64,000 bases of DNA from Flavobacterium aquidurense (GTDB lineage: Bacteria; Bacteroidota; Bacteroidia; Flavobacteriales; Flavobacteriaceae), in contig NZ_JRLF01000011.1 in NCBI RefSeq assembly GCF_001404985.1, forward strand, positions 248,001-312,000, read 5' to 3'. This document shows positions 44,459 through 53,987 of the stretch, in pieces (positions within the stretch are counted from its first letter, which is position 1; every line of letters starts with the position of its first letter). Both the position numbers and the translations under genes were made by a program. Below the pieces are notes generated by a model, which worked only from the letters and a program-made list of their open reading frames with translations, ran no database searches and was not told the origin of the DNA.

Positions 44459-46879
44459 ATGAAGAACTCATTATATCAAAATAATACATTTTCTATTTTT
44501 GCACTTTTTGTTTTTTTTCAAATTTGTCTGGGCAGCAGTTTTGCTCAGACAAAAATGAATATTAATGAAAATTGGCTGTATTTAGAAAATCATACTTCAG
44601 ATCTTGGTGAAGCGCAAAAAGCGACAAACTGGACTTCTCTAAACTTACCTCACACCTGGAATGCTGAAGATGCAACAGATCTAAATCCAGGTTACAGACG
44701 TGATGCAAGCTGGTATCAAAAAAAGCTGAATATGGCTAAAATTGATCAAAACCAACGCTACTATTTATATTTTGAAGGATCGAATGTAACCACAAAAGTA
44801 TATATAAACGGTAAAGAAGCCGGAGGACATATTGGCGGTTACATTGGCTTTACCATTGATGTTACAAAATATATTAAAGAAGGAAATAACGATATTTTTG
44901 TTCGGGTTGATAATAGTTATGATATCGAAATTATCCCTTCTCAAAAAAGTGATTTCTTTATTTATGGCGGCATAACCCGCGATGTCTGGTTATTGTCCAA
45001 ATACAAAAATCATATCGAAAACCTAAAAATTACAACTCCGGAAGTTTCGGCTAAAAAAGCTTCTTTACAAATTGTAGCCTCCACTGTAAATCCTGAAAAT
45101 TCAAAAGATTTATCAGTAACAGTAATCCTTAAAAATCCAAAAGGAAAAAAGATCGGCAGTAAAACGATTCCAGTTTTGGATAAAACAACGACGATTAACT
45201 TCGAAAACCTGAAAAATCCTGAATTATGGGATACTCAAAAACCTAACTTATATCAAGTTACCGCCTTTTTATCTGAGAAAAACCAAATCAGAGACAGCGT
45301 AAACGAAAAAGTAGGTTTTAGATGGTTTGAGTTTAAAGATCATGGTCCTTTTTATTTAAACGGAAAACGATTACTTATTCGTGGCACACACCGTCATGAA
45401 GAACAAGCCGGAGTTGGCGCTGCAATGAGCAATGCACAACATCGCGCTGATATGGAATCGATAAAAAAAATGGGAGCTAATTTTGTTCGTCTCGCGCATT
45501 ATCCGCAAGATCCTGAAATTTACAAAGCTTGTGATGAACTGGGTTTATTGGTTTGGGATGAATTGCCTTGGTGCCGCGGCGGAATTGGCGGTGAACTTTG
45601 GCAAACCAATACCAAAAATATGCTGGCGGAAATTATCAATCAAAATTACAATCATCCAAGTATTATTATCTGGTCTTTGGGTAATGAAATGAATTGGCTG
45701 CCTGATTTTCCTGACGGAGATAATACCGAAAAAACAAATGTATTCCTGACAGAACTCAACGACATCGCCCATAAAATGGATCCAACCAGAAAAACAGCGA
45801 TTAGAAAGTATTATGAAGGTTCACAAATTGTCGATGTCTTCTCCCCTTCTATCTGGTCCGGATGGTATTCCGGAAGTTACAAAAGCTATCAAAAAGCAAT
45901 TGATGTTTACAAAAAAGAATACAAGCATTTTATTCACGCAGAATATGGCGGGGACAGTCATGTAGGACGTCATAGCGAAAACCCAATTACAGGCGAAAAT
46001 ATCATAAAAGCCGAAGGTTGGGAAGAAGCAATTGTACAAACCAAAGTGGCAAATATTGCACAAATTGGCGATTGGAGCGAGAATTATATTGTTGATTTAT
46101 TCGACTGGCATTTGCATATATCAGAGAATGATCCCACGTTTGTGGGTAATATTCAGTGGGCATTTAAAGATTTTGCAACACCGTTACGCCCTGAAGACGA
46201 TATTCCGTACATGAATCAAAAAGGACTTGTGGATCGTAACGGAAATCCAAAAGATGCCTATTATGTTTTTAAAAGTTACTGGAGCGATGAGCCTTTTACC
46301 TACATCGAATCACATACCTGGACAGAACGACAAGGTCCTGAAAATACCCCGCGAACTTTGAGCGTTTTTAGCAATTGCGAAAAGGTAACTTTATATCATC
46401 AGGGAAAATCATTGGGACAAAAACAAAGAAACCTTTCACTTTATCCCGCAAATGGCTTAACTTGGGAAGTGAATTTTCTAAAAGGTGAAAATATTCTGAT
46501 CGCTATTGGAGAAACAAAAGACGGAAAAAAGGTTTCAGATACTATAAAAGTAAATTACCGTTTTAATAAAAATGATACGGCAACATCCTTACAATTATCA
46601 TCAGAAAAATTAAAAAATGGCAATTATCTGGTTACGGCAATTGCAATTGACAATAACAATTTACGTTGTCTGGATTATGAAGAAAGTGTTTATTTTCAAT
46701 GTCTGAAAGGTGGAAAAACGATGAAAAGCCAAGGAACTCCAACCGGAAGTGAATCGATAAAAATGGCAAATGGAAAAGCTGCGATCGAAGTAGTTCCTGA
46801 CGGATCAGGCGTTCCTATTGAAATGACGGCTTTGAATCAGAGTTTTAAAGGAGAATATTTGAAGATTTCAGTTAATTAG
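44459..46879 (+). CDS. GH2 glycosidase, probable beta-glucuronidase (806 aa)
   Basis: This 806-residue secreted GH2 enzyme starts at ATG 44459. The frame extends upstream into a repeat, so the longer version is rejected. It has a signal peptide (about 1-30, ending SSFAQ), a sugar-binding jelly roll (YEG-type GSNVTTKVYINGKEAGGHIGG), an immunoglobulin-like domain, a TIM barrel with acid/base E410 (SLGNE) and nucleophile E495 (HAEYGG), and extra C-terminal beta domains. The NQK triplet in YMNQKGLVDRNG matches the NxK motif that recognises the glucuronate carboxylate in beta-glucuronidases. It presumably trims saturated glucuronic acid from imported oligosaccharides. Confidence 0.88.
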   Translation: MKNSLYQNNTFSIFALFVFFQICLGSSFAQTKMNINENWLYLENHTSDLGEAQKATNWTSLNLPHTWNAEDATDLNPGYRRDASWYQKKLNMAKIDQNQRYYLYFEGSNVTTKVYINGKEAGGHIGGYIGFTIDVTKYIKEGNNDIFVRVDNSYDIEIIPSQKSDFFIYGGITRDVWLLSKYKNHIENLKITTPEVSAKKASLQIVASTVNPENSKDLSVTVILKNPKGKKIGSKTIPVLDKTTTINFENLKNPELWDTQKPNLYQVTAFLSEKNQIRDSVNEKVGFRWFEFKDHGPFYLNGKRLLIRGTHRHEEQAGVGAAMSNAQHRADMESIKKMGANFVRLAHYPQDPEIYKACDELGLLVWDELPWCRGGIGGELWQTNTKNMLAEIINQNYNHPSIIIWSLGNEMNWLPDFPDGDNTEKTNVFLTELNDIAHKMDPTRKTAIRKYYEGSQIVDVFSPSIWSGWYSGSYKSYQKAIDVYKKEYKHFIHAEYGGDSHVGRHSENPITGENIIKAEGWEEAIVQTKVANIAQIGDWSENYIVDLFDWHLHISENDPTFVGNIQWAFKDFATPLRPEDDIPYMNQKGLVDRNGNPKDAYYVFKSYWSDEPFTYIESHTWTERQGPENTPRTLSVFSNCEKVTLYHQGKSLGQKQRNLSLYPANGLTWEVNFLKGENILIAIGETKDGKKVSDTIKVNYRFNKNDTATSLQLSSEKLKNGNYLVTAIAIDNNNLRCLDYEESVYFQCLKGGKTMKSQGTPTGSESIKMANGKAAIEVVPDGSGVPIEMTALNQSFKGEYLKISVN

Positions 46880-46902
46880 CATAACCGCAAGGAATGAGAA
46901 GT

Positions 46903-47100
46903 TTTTTTGGTTTCACGCTGGATGAAATTAATCGCGCATAGACGCTAATACGCAAAATTGTTGTTTCAGGCAGATTCCGCAAATTTGAGCTGATTTTGGA
47001 GATTAATTAAAAATCTGTATGCATCTGCTTAAATCTTTTTCAAATCTGCGTGAAACAAAATCCTTTTAATCCTAATAATCTGTGGCAAAAAAACTTTTCG
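46903..47100. repeat. Degenerate inverted repeat between the GH2 and lyase-like genes
   Basis: gtttcacgc (46910-46918) and gcgtgaaac (47048-47056) are separated by partly complementary gcagattccgcaaattt and aaatctgtatgcatctgc segments, ending in an aatctgtggcaaaa element like the one at 29636-29650. No gene is seen in this 248-base gap. Confidence 0.5.
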
Positions 47101-47127
47101 TGATTACTATAATAAAGATCAACCACT

Positions 47128-48258
47128 ATGAAAAATACAATCTTTTACAAAATTGCTTTAGTATTGACAAGTTTTACCGGTCACGCACAAGTAACCTTAA
47201 ACGCCGATGGTCCCGGCGGAGTTGGAACTTATGAACTCATTACAAATGCATTAGCCCCAGGAACGGCAAATGGCGCAATTGAAGCTCCGGACGCTATTCA
47301 CCCAGATTTTGGACGTCATATTCAGGAAGCTTTTGATACAGAACTCAATAAAAATGTTTTTGAATTTTATTCTCACGTGAGCAATATACCTCCTGACAAT
47401 GAACCTGTTGCCGGAAAAACGGACAGGCAGCGTGTCGAAATTAAATCATATGCGCCTTCTCCTGATAATTTAAAGGGAATTATTGGCGAAACGGTTCAAT
47501 ACAAATGGCGTTTTAAAGTGCCTGCCGGATTTAAACCTACGACCAGTTTTACCCACATTCATCAGGTAAAAGCTGTAGATGGCGATGATGATGATCCTTT
47601 GTTTACTTTGACTTTAAGAAAATTATCTAACGGAACAACCAGATTAGAATTAATTTATGATAAAGATGCGGCTGCGGCAACGATAAAATATCAAACCCCA
47701 AATATGTCATTGTTTGAGGGCATTTGGGTCGAAGCTACAGAAACCATAAAAGTAGGTTTACAGGGAACATATTCGATCGTAATAAAAAAAGTAAGCGATG
47801 GAACTGTTTTGATGGATTATAATAATCCAAATATTCAAACGATTCGTCCGGCTTATACTTCGTCAACCGGAGTTGTCTATGCCGCAAATTCTTTTATAAG
47901 ACCCAAATGGGGAATTTACCGCAGTCTTGCTGATATTGCCAATATGAGAGATGAAGCGATGCGTTTTTCGGATTTTAGTATTGAGGAAATATCATCTTTA
48001 TCTGCAAAGGAATATTCGAAAGAAAATGTAGCTATCATTCAATTTCCCAATCCTGTTGCCGATAAACTTCAATTATCAGAAACTATTTTAAACCAATATA
48101 ATGGTCTCAGAATCTATGACAATAGTGGCAAACAAATATTTACAACTGATACTATTGCTGAAAACATCAATGTTTCGTCTTTAAAACCGGGGCTTTATAT
48201 TGTGAAATTCAAAAAAGGAAACACATTGTCTAAAGGCATAAAAATGATGAAAAAATAA
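47128..48258 (+). CDS. Secreted jelly-roll polysaccharide lyase-like protein with T9SS domain
   Basis: This 376-residue secreted protein has a signal peptide (1-20), a beta-jelly-roll domain (about 22-290) and a T9SS type A sorting domain (about 303-376). DRQRVEIKSYAPSP, YKWRFKVPAGF and SFTHIHQVKAVDG resemble jelly-roll lyases that act on glucuronic acid chains (families such as PL28 or PL20). The family assignment is from memory and tentative. The conserved Q, R, H and Q side chains would line the cleft. As the only clear extracellular, surface-attached candidate in this operon, it would make the unsaturated oligosaccharides that GH88 processes. The next GH2 gene starts 9 bases after its stop. 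Confidence 0.72.
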   Translation: MKNTIFYKIALVLTSFTGHAQVTLNADGPGGVGTYELITNALAPGTANGAIEAPDAIHPDFGRHIQEAFDTELNKNVFEFYSHVSNIPPDNEPVAGKTDRQRVEIKSYAPSPDNLKGIIGETVQYKWRFKVPAGFKPTTSFTHIHQVKAVDGDDDDPLFTLTLRKLSNGTTRLELIYDKDAAAATIKYQTPNMSLFEGIWVEATETIKVGLQGTYSIVIKKVSDGTVLMDYNNPNIQTIRPAYTSSTGVVYAANSFIRPKWGIYRSLADIANMRDEAMRFSDFSIEEISSLSAKEYSKENVAIIQFPNPVADKLQLSETILNQYNGLRIYDNSGKQIFTTDTIAENINVSSLKPGLYIVKFKKGNTLSKGIKMMKK

Positions 48259-48267
48259 ATTTTACCC

Positions 48268-50085
48268 ATGAAAAAACTAATCACTTTAGTATTACTAATG
48301 ACTGTCTGGATTGGACAGGCGCAAAACCTGATTTCAAATATTTCCAATCGAAATACAACTTCTTTAAGCGGGGTTTGGAATTATATTATCGATCCGTATC
48401 AAACGGGATTTTATAGTTTTCATCTTGATCAATATGATAAACAGGAAAAGCCTTCAAATGGTGCTTTTTTTAATAATTATCATGCTGTGAACAAACAGGA
48501 ATTAGTAGAATATGATTTTGATAAATCTCCAACAATTACGATTCCGGGAGATTGGAATTCTCAGATTCCGGAGCTTAAATATTATGAAGGAAATGTCTGG
48601 TTCAAGAAATCTTTTGATTATGAGCTAAAAGACAAAAAACGGCTGTTTGTTTATTTGGGAGCTATAAATTATAAAGCAGATGTTTATTTGAACGGGAAAA
48701 AACTAGGAACTCATGAAGGTGGTTTTACACCTTTTAATTATGAAATAACGTCTATTGTAAAACCCAAAGGCAATTATTTGGTCATTAAAGTAGATAATAC
48801 AAGGCACAAAGAAGATGTTCCTACTATTAATACGGATTGGTGGAATTATGGCGGAATCACACGCGATGTTACGCTTATTGAAGAAAACGAATCTTTTGTA
48901 GAAGATTATAATATTCAACTTAAAAAAGGGAATGCGGCTTTGATTTCTGGTTTTGTAAAAATCAATAATTATAATTCGGCACAAAATAATGTTACAATCT
49001 CTATTCCCGAACTAAAAATTAATTACAAAGGAAAAATTGGTGCTGACGGAATTTTGAGTTTTGAAATCCCAACTAAGAAAATCTCGTATTGGTCTCCTGA
49101 AAACCCAAAGTTATATGAGGTTACAATTGATTTTAACGAACAAAAACTAAAAGATACTATTGGTTTCAGAACAATTGAAACACAGGAAGACAAAATCCTT
49201 TTAAACGGAAAACAAATCTTTTTACGTGGTATTTCTATTCACGAAGAAAATGCAAAAGGCGGACGTGCGAATTCTGAAGAAGATGCTTTGCGTTTACTGA
49301 ACTGGGCAAAAGAACTGGGTTGCAATTATGTTCGTCTGGCACATTATCCGCATAATGAAAACATAATCAGAACGGCTGATAAATTAGGTTTGATGGTTTG
49401 GGAAGAAATCCCGGTGTACTGGACAGTAGAATTCACCAATCAAAGTACGTACAAAAATGCCGAAGATCAATTAACTGCAGCTATTACCAGAGATAAAAAC
49501 AGGGCGTGTATTATTATCTGGTCGATGGCAAATGAAACGCCAATATCTGACGCCAGAAATATTTTTATAAAAAATCTGGTCGATCATACCAAATCGTTAG
49601 ACAATACAAGATTAATAAGCGCGGCTTTATTAACGCAAAGCGGAAATGGTTTTGGTACCATAAATGATGAAATTGGTCAATACTTAGATATAATTTCATT
49701 CAATCAGTATTTGGGCTGGTATGGTGGAAAACTGGAAGATGCCGAGAAAATTTTATGGAAAACCAAATACAATAAACCCGTTATCGTTTCTGAATTTGGC
49801 GGAGATGCAAAACAAGGATTTCACGGAGAAAAAAACGAGCGCTGGACAGAAGAATATCAGGAATATCTCTACATTCAGAACCTGAAAATGATCGAAAAAA
49901 TACCTCATCTTAGCGGTTTAAGCCCATGGATTCTGGTAGATTTCAGATCTCCAAAACGACTTCTTCCGGGAATTCAGGATGGATATAACAGAAAAGGGCT
50001 AATCTCAAATGATGGTAATAAAAAGAAAGCTTTTTATATTATGCAGGATTGGTATGCCAAAAAGAAAAAAGAGTACAAAAACTAA
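48268..50085 (+). CDS. GH2 beta-glucuronidase (605 aa)
   Basis: This compact 605-residue GH2 enzyme is about the size of E. coli UidA plus a signal peptide (1-18, ending GQAQ). It has the acid/base E423 in IIWSMANE, the nucleophile E509 in VSEFGGDA, and the glucuronide-specific NxK motif as N574-R575-K576 in GYNRKGLIS. A sugar-binding domain (VYLNGKKLGTHEGGF) and Ig-like domain precede the barrel. It should release glucuronate from the non-reducing end of oligosaccharides in the periplasm. It follows the lyase-like gene by 9 bases and ends the PUL. Confidence 0.92.
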   Translation: MKKLITLVLLMTVWIGQAQNLISNISNRNTTSLSGVWNYIIDPYQTGFYSFHLDQYDKQEKPSNGAFFNNYHAVNKQELVEYDFDKSPTITIPGDWNSQIPELKYYEGNVWFKKSFDYELKDKKRLFVYLGAINYKADVYLNGKKLGTHEGGFTPFNYEITSIVKPKGNYLVIKVDNTRHKEDVPTINTDWWNYGGITRDVTLIEENESFVEDYNIQLKKGNAALISGFVKINNYNSAQNNVTISIPELKINYKGKIGADGILSFEIPTKKISYWSPENPKLYEVTIDFNEQKLKDTIGFRTIETQEDKILLNGKQIFLRGISIHEENAKGGRANSEEDALRLLNWAKELGCNYVRLAHYPHNENIIRTADKLGLMVWEEIPVYWTVEFTNQSTYKNAEDQLTAAITRDKNRACIIIWSMANETPISDARNIFIKNLVDHTKSLDNTRLISAALLTQSGNGFGTINDEIGQYLDIISFNQYLGWYGGKLEDAEKILWKTKYNKPVIVSEFGGDAKQGFHGEKNERWTEEYQEYLYIQNLKMIEKIPHLSGLSPWILVDFRSPKRLLPGIQDGYNRKGLISNDGNKKKAFYIMQDWYAKKKKEYKN

Positions 50086-50181
50086 GAACTGTTAGGAATT
50101 CATTAACAAAAAACAAAGCTTAATTATATGATTTTTCTTCATTATTAACTTACTTTGTAGTAATCAAAATAAATTAATCTT

Positions 50182-50745
50182 ATGAAAAAATTTAGTTTAC
50201 TGGCAGTTGTTTTATTTGCTGCCTTCTCAGTTCATGCGCAAGATGCGGTAAAATTTGCTCCGCTGGATGCAAGTCCGGTTGATATTTCTTACTTCCCGAA
50301 CAAAGCAGTTAAATTCAAAAAAACTGATAATCCTTCGCCGGTAGTAAAAGTCATTTATTCAAGACCTTCTGTAAAAGGACGTGCTATTTTTGGAGAATTA
50401 ATTAAGTTTGGTGAGGTTTGGAGAGTTGGTGCGAACGAAAACACAGAAATTAAATTCTACAAACCGGTAACTATTGGCGGAAAAAATATTCCGGCTGGTA
50501 CTTATAGCTTATTTGCTATTCCTGAAAAAGATAAATGGACCATCATTCTTAATAAAGAAATTGATTTGTGGGGAGGTTATGCTTATGATGAAAGTAAAGA
50601 TATTGTAAGGGTTTCAGTTCCTGTAAAACCGGTTTCAACAGTAATCGAAGCGTTGTCAATTGCTTTTACAACTCAGGGTTCTGTAGCGAATCTGGTTATT
50701 GGTTGGGATAAAACAACAGTTGAATTGCCTATTACGATTAAATAA
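50182..50745 (+). CDS. Secreted DUF2911 protein
   Basis: This 187-residue exported protein has a signal peptide (1-19) and a DUF2911 domain, common in Bacteroidota and of unknown function. Family-like segments are VIYSRPSVKGRAIFGELIKFGEVWRVGANE (from about residue 54) and IPAGTYSLFAIP. It is a single gene outside the PUL operon, with its own upstream gap of 96 bases and a strong terminator after it. Confidence 0.9.
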   Translation: MKKFSLLAVVLFAAFSVHAQDAVKFAPLDASPVDISYFPNKAVKFKKTDNPSPVVKVIYSRPSVKGRAIFGELIKFGEVWRVGANENTEIKFYKPVTIGGKNIPAGTYSLFAIPEKDKWTIILNKEIDLWGGYAYDESKDIVRVSVPVKPVSTVIEALSIAFTTQGSVANLVIGWDKTTVELPITIK

Positions 50746-50762
50746 TTGATCATTCTAATCAT

Positions 50763-50795
50763 AAAAAAAGAGACATTTTTCAATGTCTCTTTTTT
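50763..50795. terminator. Bidirectional terminator between convergent genes
   Basis: A perfect aaaaaaagagacatt/aatgtctctttttt hairpin with tttc loop lies between the DUF2911 stop and the molybdenum enzyme stop, with A and T tracts on both sides. Confidence 0.85.
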
Positions 50796-50799
50796 GTTT

Positions 50800-52998
50800 T
50801 TAAACCTTAACGGCTTCTATAATTTTATCCAGCGTAATGGGTAAATCCCGAACACGTTTTCCAGTTGCATTAAAAACTGCATTTGCGATTGCCGGAGCCA
50901 TCCCAACCAAAGCGGTTTCTCCAAGACCTTTTGTTCCCATTGGGTTACTGACCGGATCTTTTTTATTGACAAAAAACACTTCTTGTTTTTCAATATCTGC
51001 ATTTACGGGAACATGATAATCGGCAAAATTATTGTTGATTGCACGTCCAAATCTGTGATCAATTTCCAATGATTCCATCAATCCCATACCAATTCCTCCT
51101 ACTGCCCCGCCATACATTTGCCCTGCCGAGGTTTTTTGATTAATTACTGTTCCAATATCGGCGCAGGAAACTACATGCGCAATTCTGATCTTTCCTAAAT
51201 TAGGATTCACCAGTACTTTTACAAAATGTACTGAAAACGAATAAATAGAATATTTTTTAGCATCTTCTGATCCTTTCGATTCGTTTTCTACGGCTAATTC
51301 TTCCAGTTTATTTGCGCTAAGTAATGAAACTAAACTAAGGCTTTTTTTAGTGTCTTTTTTAGATGATATTGCACCATTTCCAAAACTTAAATCGGCTATA
51401 GGTGTGTTTTTAAAAGTTTCATTTTCAGTGGCTAAACCCAATGTTTTGCTTACTAACAAATTACAGGCGTCATGAACGGCAGAACCCACAGATGAAGTGG
51501 TTGCAGAACCTCCTTGCGTTGGTCCTTTCGGGAGTCCGCTTTTTCCCATTTCTATAATCACTTTTTCAGCTGGCAATCCTGTAATTTCTGCTCCAATTGC
51601 AGTCATCATCGTTGCCGTTCCCGGTCCCATATCGTTTACACTGCATTGCAGGAGTAAACTTCCATCTGCTAAGAATTTTGCTTTTACGGTTGTCGGATTT
51701 CTGTACGACCCAAAAGTTCCTGTTCCCATTCCGTAACCCACAAGCCATTCTCCTTCGCGAACAGATGCCGGTTTATTTTTTCGTTCTTTCCAACCAATAC
51801 GTTCCATTCCCGCATCATAGCATTCTAAAAGATATTTGCTGCTCCAGGGCTTGTTTTGTTCCTGGTCCTTTTCGGCATGATTGCGTTTACGAAACTCGAT
51901 AGGATCCATGTTTAATTTATGTGCCAGTTCATCTATGGCACTTTCTAAAGCAAACGAACCTGTTGCCTCGCCCGGACCACGCATCCAGATTGGCGTGCAG
52001 GTATCCATTTCTACGATTTTATATTTGGTAGAAACATTAGCACAATCATACATGAATCGTGACATGTTTACAGTTGCTTCTGTAAAATCCTCATAATTTG
52101 AAGTCTGTGCAATTGCCTCATGCGTTAATCCGGTAAGTTTGCCATCTTTGGTAGCCCCTAATCCCATTTTTTGAATGGTATACGGGCGAAAACCTACATT
52201 GGTAAACATTTGTTCGCGATGTAAAACTAATTTAACCGGACGGGCAATTTTTTTTGATGCAATAAGTGCCGCAATTTCGTATGGCCAGGTATGAAGTCCC
52301 ATTCCAAAAGCACCTCCAAGATATTCTGAGTGAACCTCAACATCTTCCGGAAGAATTCCAAAAACATTTCCAACACTTTTTCTGGTGCCTTCTACCCCTT
52401 GGCTTTTAGTATATAAAATAGGTTTATTACCGTTCCACTTTGCGATTATATTGGCTAACTCCATCGGATTATGTACTTCCGTTGGTATTGTATATTCTTC
52501 TTCCAGCACCACTTCGGCATTTTTATATCCGTTTTCAATTCCGCGATTATAATCTTTTGCACGCTCAGGCGTTTTTCCATTATCCCTGACTTTTTCAAGT
52601 TGCGTTGTGTGTTCTTCTTTTAGATATTCTGCTTTGATTAAACTTGCAGCATATTGCATGCGCTCAAAAGTATCAGCTACTACCAAGGCAATTGGCTGAT
52701 CATAATAGCGTATGGTATCATCTTTGAATATTTGTAGAGGCTGTCCTAAATTATCGCGTTTTTTAGGCTGTTCATATCCGGCTGGTTTGTCTACGTTTAA
52801 ATGTGTAATTACTGCCAGGACTCCCGGTGCCCATTCGGCTTTTTTGGTATCAATTGATTTAATTCTTCCTTTGGCAATCGTACTTCCTACCAGGCAGGCA
52901 TAAGCCACACCGGGTGTTTTATATTCTGCTGAATAAGTTGCTGAACCCGTTACTTTAGCAAATCCGTCAACTCTGTTTATATTACTTGTCTTGCTCAT
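50800..52998 (-). CDS. Molybdopterin-binding subunit of a xanthine dehydrogenase-family enzyme
   Basis: This 732-residue large subunit is of the PaoC/YagR type. It binds the molybdenum cofactor and oxidises an aldehyde or heterocycle. GSATYSAEYKTPGVAYACLV opens the a/b hammerhead domain, GGAFGMGLHTW and MRGPGEATGSFALE are cofactor contacts, and E694 in KGLGETALVG is the catalytic base of this family. It starts 8 bases after the FAD subunit stop, so it is cotranscribed. The substrate is unknown; the PaoABC resemblance favours aromatic aldehydes. Confidence 0.93.
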   Translation of the reverse strand: MSKTSNINRVDGFAKVTGSATYSAEYKTPGVAYACLVGSTIAKGRIKSIDTKKAEWAPGVLAVITHLNVDKPAGYEQPKKRDNLGQPLQIFKDDTIRYYDQPIALVVADTFERMQYAASLIKAEYLKEEHTTQLEKVRDNGKTPERAKDYNRGIENGYKNAEVVLEEEYTIPTEVHNPMELANIIAKWNGNKPILYTKSQGVEGTRKSVGNVFGILPEDVEVHSEYLGGAFGMGLHTWPYEIAALIASKKIARPVKLVLHREQMFTNVGFRPYTIQKMGLGATKDGKLTGLTHEAIAQTSNYEDFTEATVNMSRFMYDCANVSTKYKIVEMDTCTPIWMRGPGEATGSFALESAIDELAHKLNMDPIEFRKRNHAEKDQEQNKPWSSKYLLECYDAGMERIGWKERKNKPASVREGEWLVGYGMGTGTFGSYRNPTTVKAKFLADGSLLLQCSVNDMGPGTATMMTAIGAEITGLPAEKVIIEMGKSGLPKGPTQGGSATTSSVGSAVHDACNLLVSKTLGLATENETFKNTPIADLSFGNGAISSKKDTKKSLSLVSLLSANKLEELAVENESKGSEDAKKYSIYSFSVHFVKVLVNPNLGKIRIAHVVSCADIGTVINQKTSAGQMYGGAVGGIGMGLMESLEIDHRFGRAINNNFADYHVPVNADIEKQEVFFVNKKDPVSNPMGTKGLGETALVGMAPAIANAVFNATGKRVRDLPITLDKIIEAVKV

Positions 52999-53006
52999 AA
53001 TTCGAA

Positions 53007-53987
53007 TTATTTAGATGCTGCTATAGTCAATGCTTCAGTGATAGCATTTGGTCCAAGAGTCAGTTTAAAATCATTATCGCCATAACTTCTGGCGCCTTTC
53101 ATTGCCAGGTCTGCAGCTTGTCTGAAAGTTTTTTCAGAAACTGTTTTTCCCTTCAAAAATTCTTCTGCTTCGGTAAGTCTCCACGGTTTATGTGCCACAC
53201 CGCCCATCGCAAGTCGGGCATCCTGAATTGTATTATCTTTTATATCTAAACCTGCGGCTACAGATATTAATGCAAAAGCATAACTGCTGCGGTCACGAAC
53301 TTTTAGATAATGTATATTTTTAGTAAAATTATTATTTGGAATTTCGATTGAGGTAATTATTTCCTTATCGAGAAGTGTGTTGTCTTTTTCTGGCGTATTT
53401 CCCGGAAGACGATGAAAATCAGTAAACCTGATTTCTCTTTTTCCTTTTGGGCCTTCTGTAAAAACGGTTGCGTCTAATGCTGCAAGTGCAATGCACATAT
53501 CACTAGGATGTACGGCAATACAACTATCCGAAGCTCCAAAAATAGCATGCATTCTATTAGCTCCGCCAATTGCTCCGCAGCCACTTTTAGGGACGCGTTT
53601 GTTGCAGGGCATATCCGGATTATAAAAATAAGAGCAGCGGGTACGTTGCAGCATATTACCTCCTACAGTTGCCATATGCCTGATCTGTTGCGACGCTCCG
53701 GCAGCGAGTGCCAATGCCAGCAACGGGTAACTTTCTTTTATTAACTGATCTTCTGCAACCTGACTGTTTTTGGCCAAAGCTCCAATGGAAACTTTTCCGG
53801 TCAGGAATTCTATTTTTTTAAGATCTACACCATTGATATCTATAAGTTTATCCGGAGACACAACGTTTTTCTTCATCAGATCTACAAGATTCGTTCCGCC
53901 TGCAATAAACATGGCCGAATTCTCTTTGGCAATACTTGATACTGCTGATTTTGATGATAATGCTCTTATTATTTGAAAGTTTTTCAT
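53007..53987 (-). CDS. FAD-binding subunit of the molybdenum hydroxylase
   Basis: This 326-residue subunit carries FAD between the iron-sulfur and molybdenum subunits. The flavin-binding IAGGTNLVDLMKK (about 30) and ATVGGN near 105 are typical. LQRTRCSYFYNPDMPCNKRVPKSGC near 112-136 supplies extra cysteines, as in the PaoB/YagS group, where they hold a 4Fe-4S cluster. Its start overlaps the stop of the Fe-S subunit by 4 bases. Confidence 0.93.
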   Translation of the reverse strand: MKNFQIIRALSSKSAVSSIAKENSAMFIAGGTNLVDLMKKNVVSPDKLIDINGVDLKKIEFLTGKVSIGALAKNSQVAEDQLIKESYPLLALALAAGASQQIRHMATVGGNMLQRTRCSYFYNPDMPCNKRVPKSGCGAIGGANRMHAIFGASDSCIAVHPSDMCIALAALDATVFTEGPKGKREIRFTDFHRLPGNTPEKDNTLLDKEIITSIEIPNNNFTKNIHYLKVRDRSSYAFALISVAAGLDIKDNTIQDARLAMGGVAHKPWRLTEAEEFLKGKTVSEKTFRQAADLAMKGARSYGDNDFKLTLGPNAITEALTIAASK

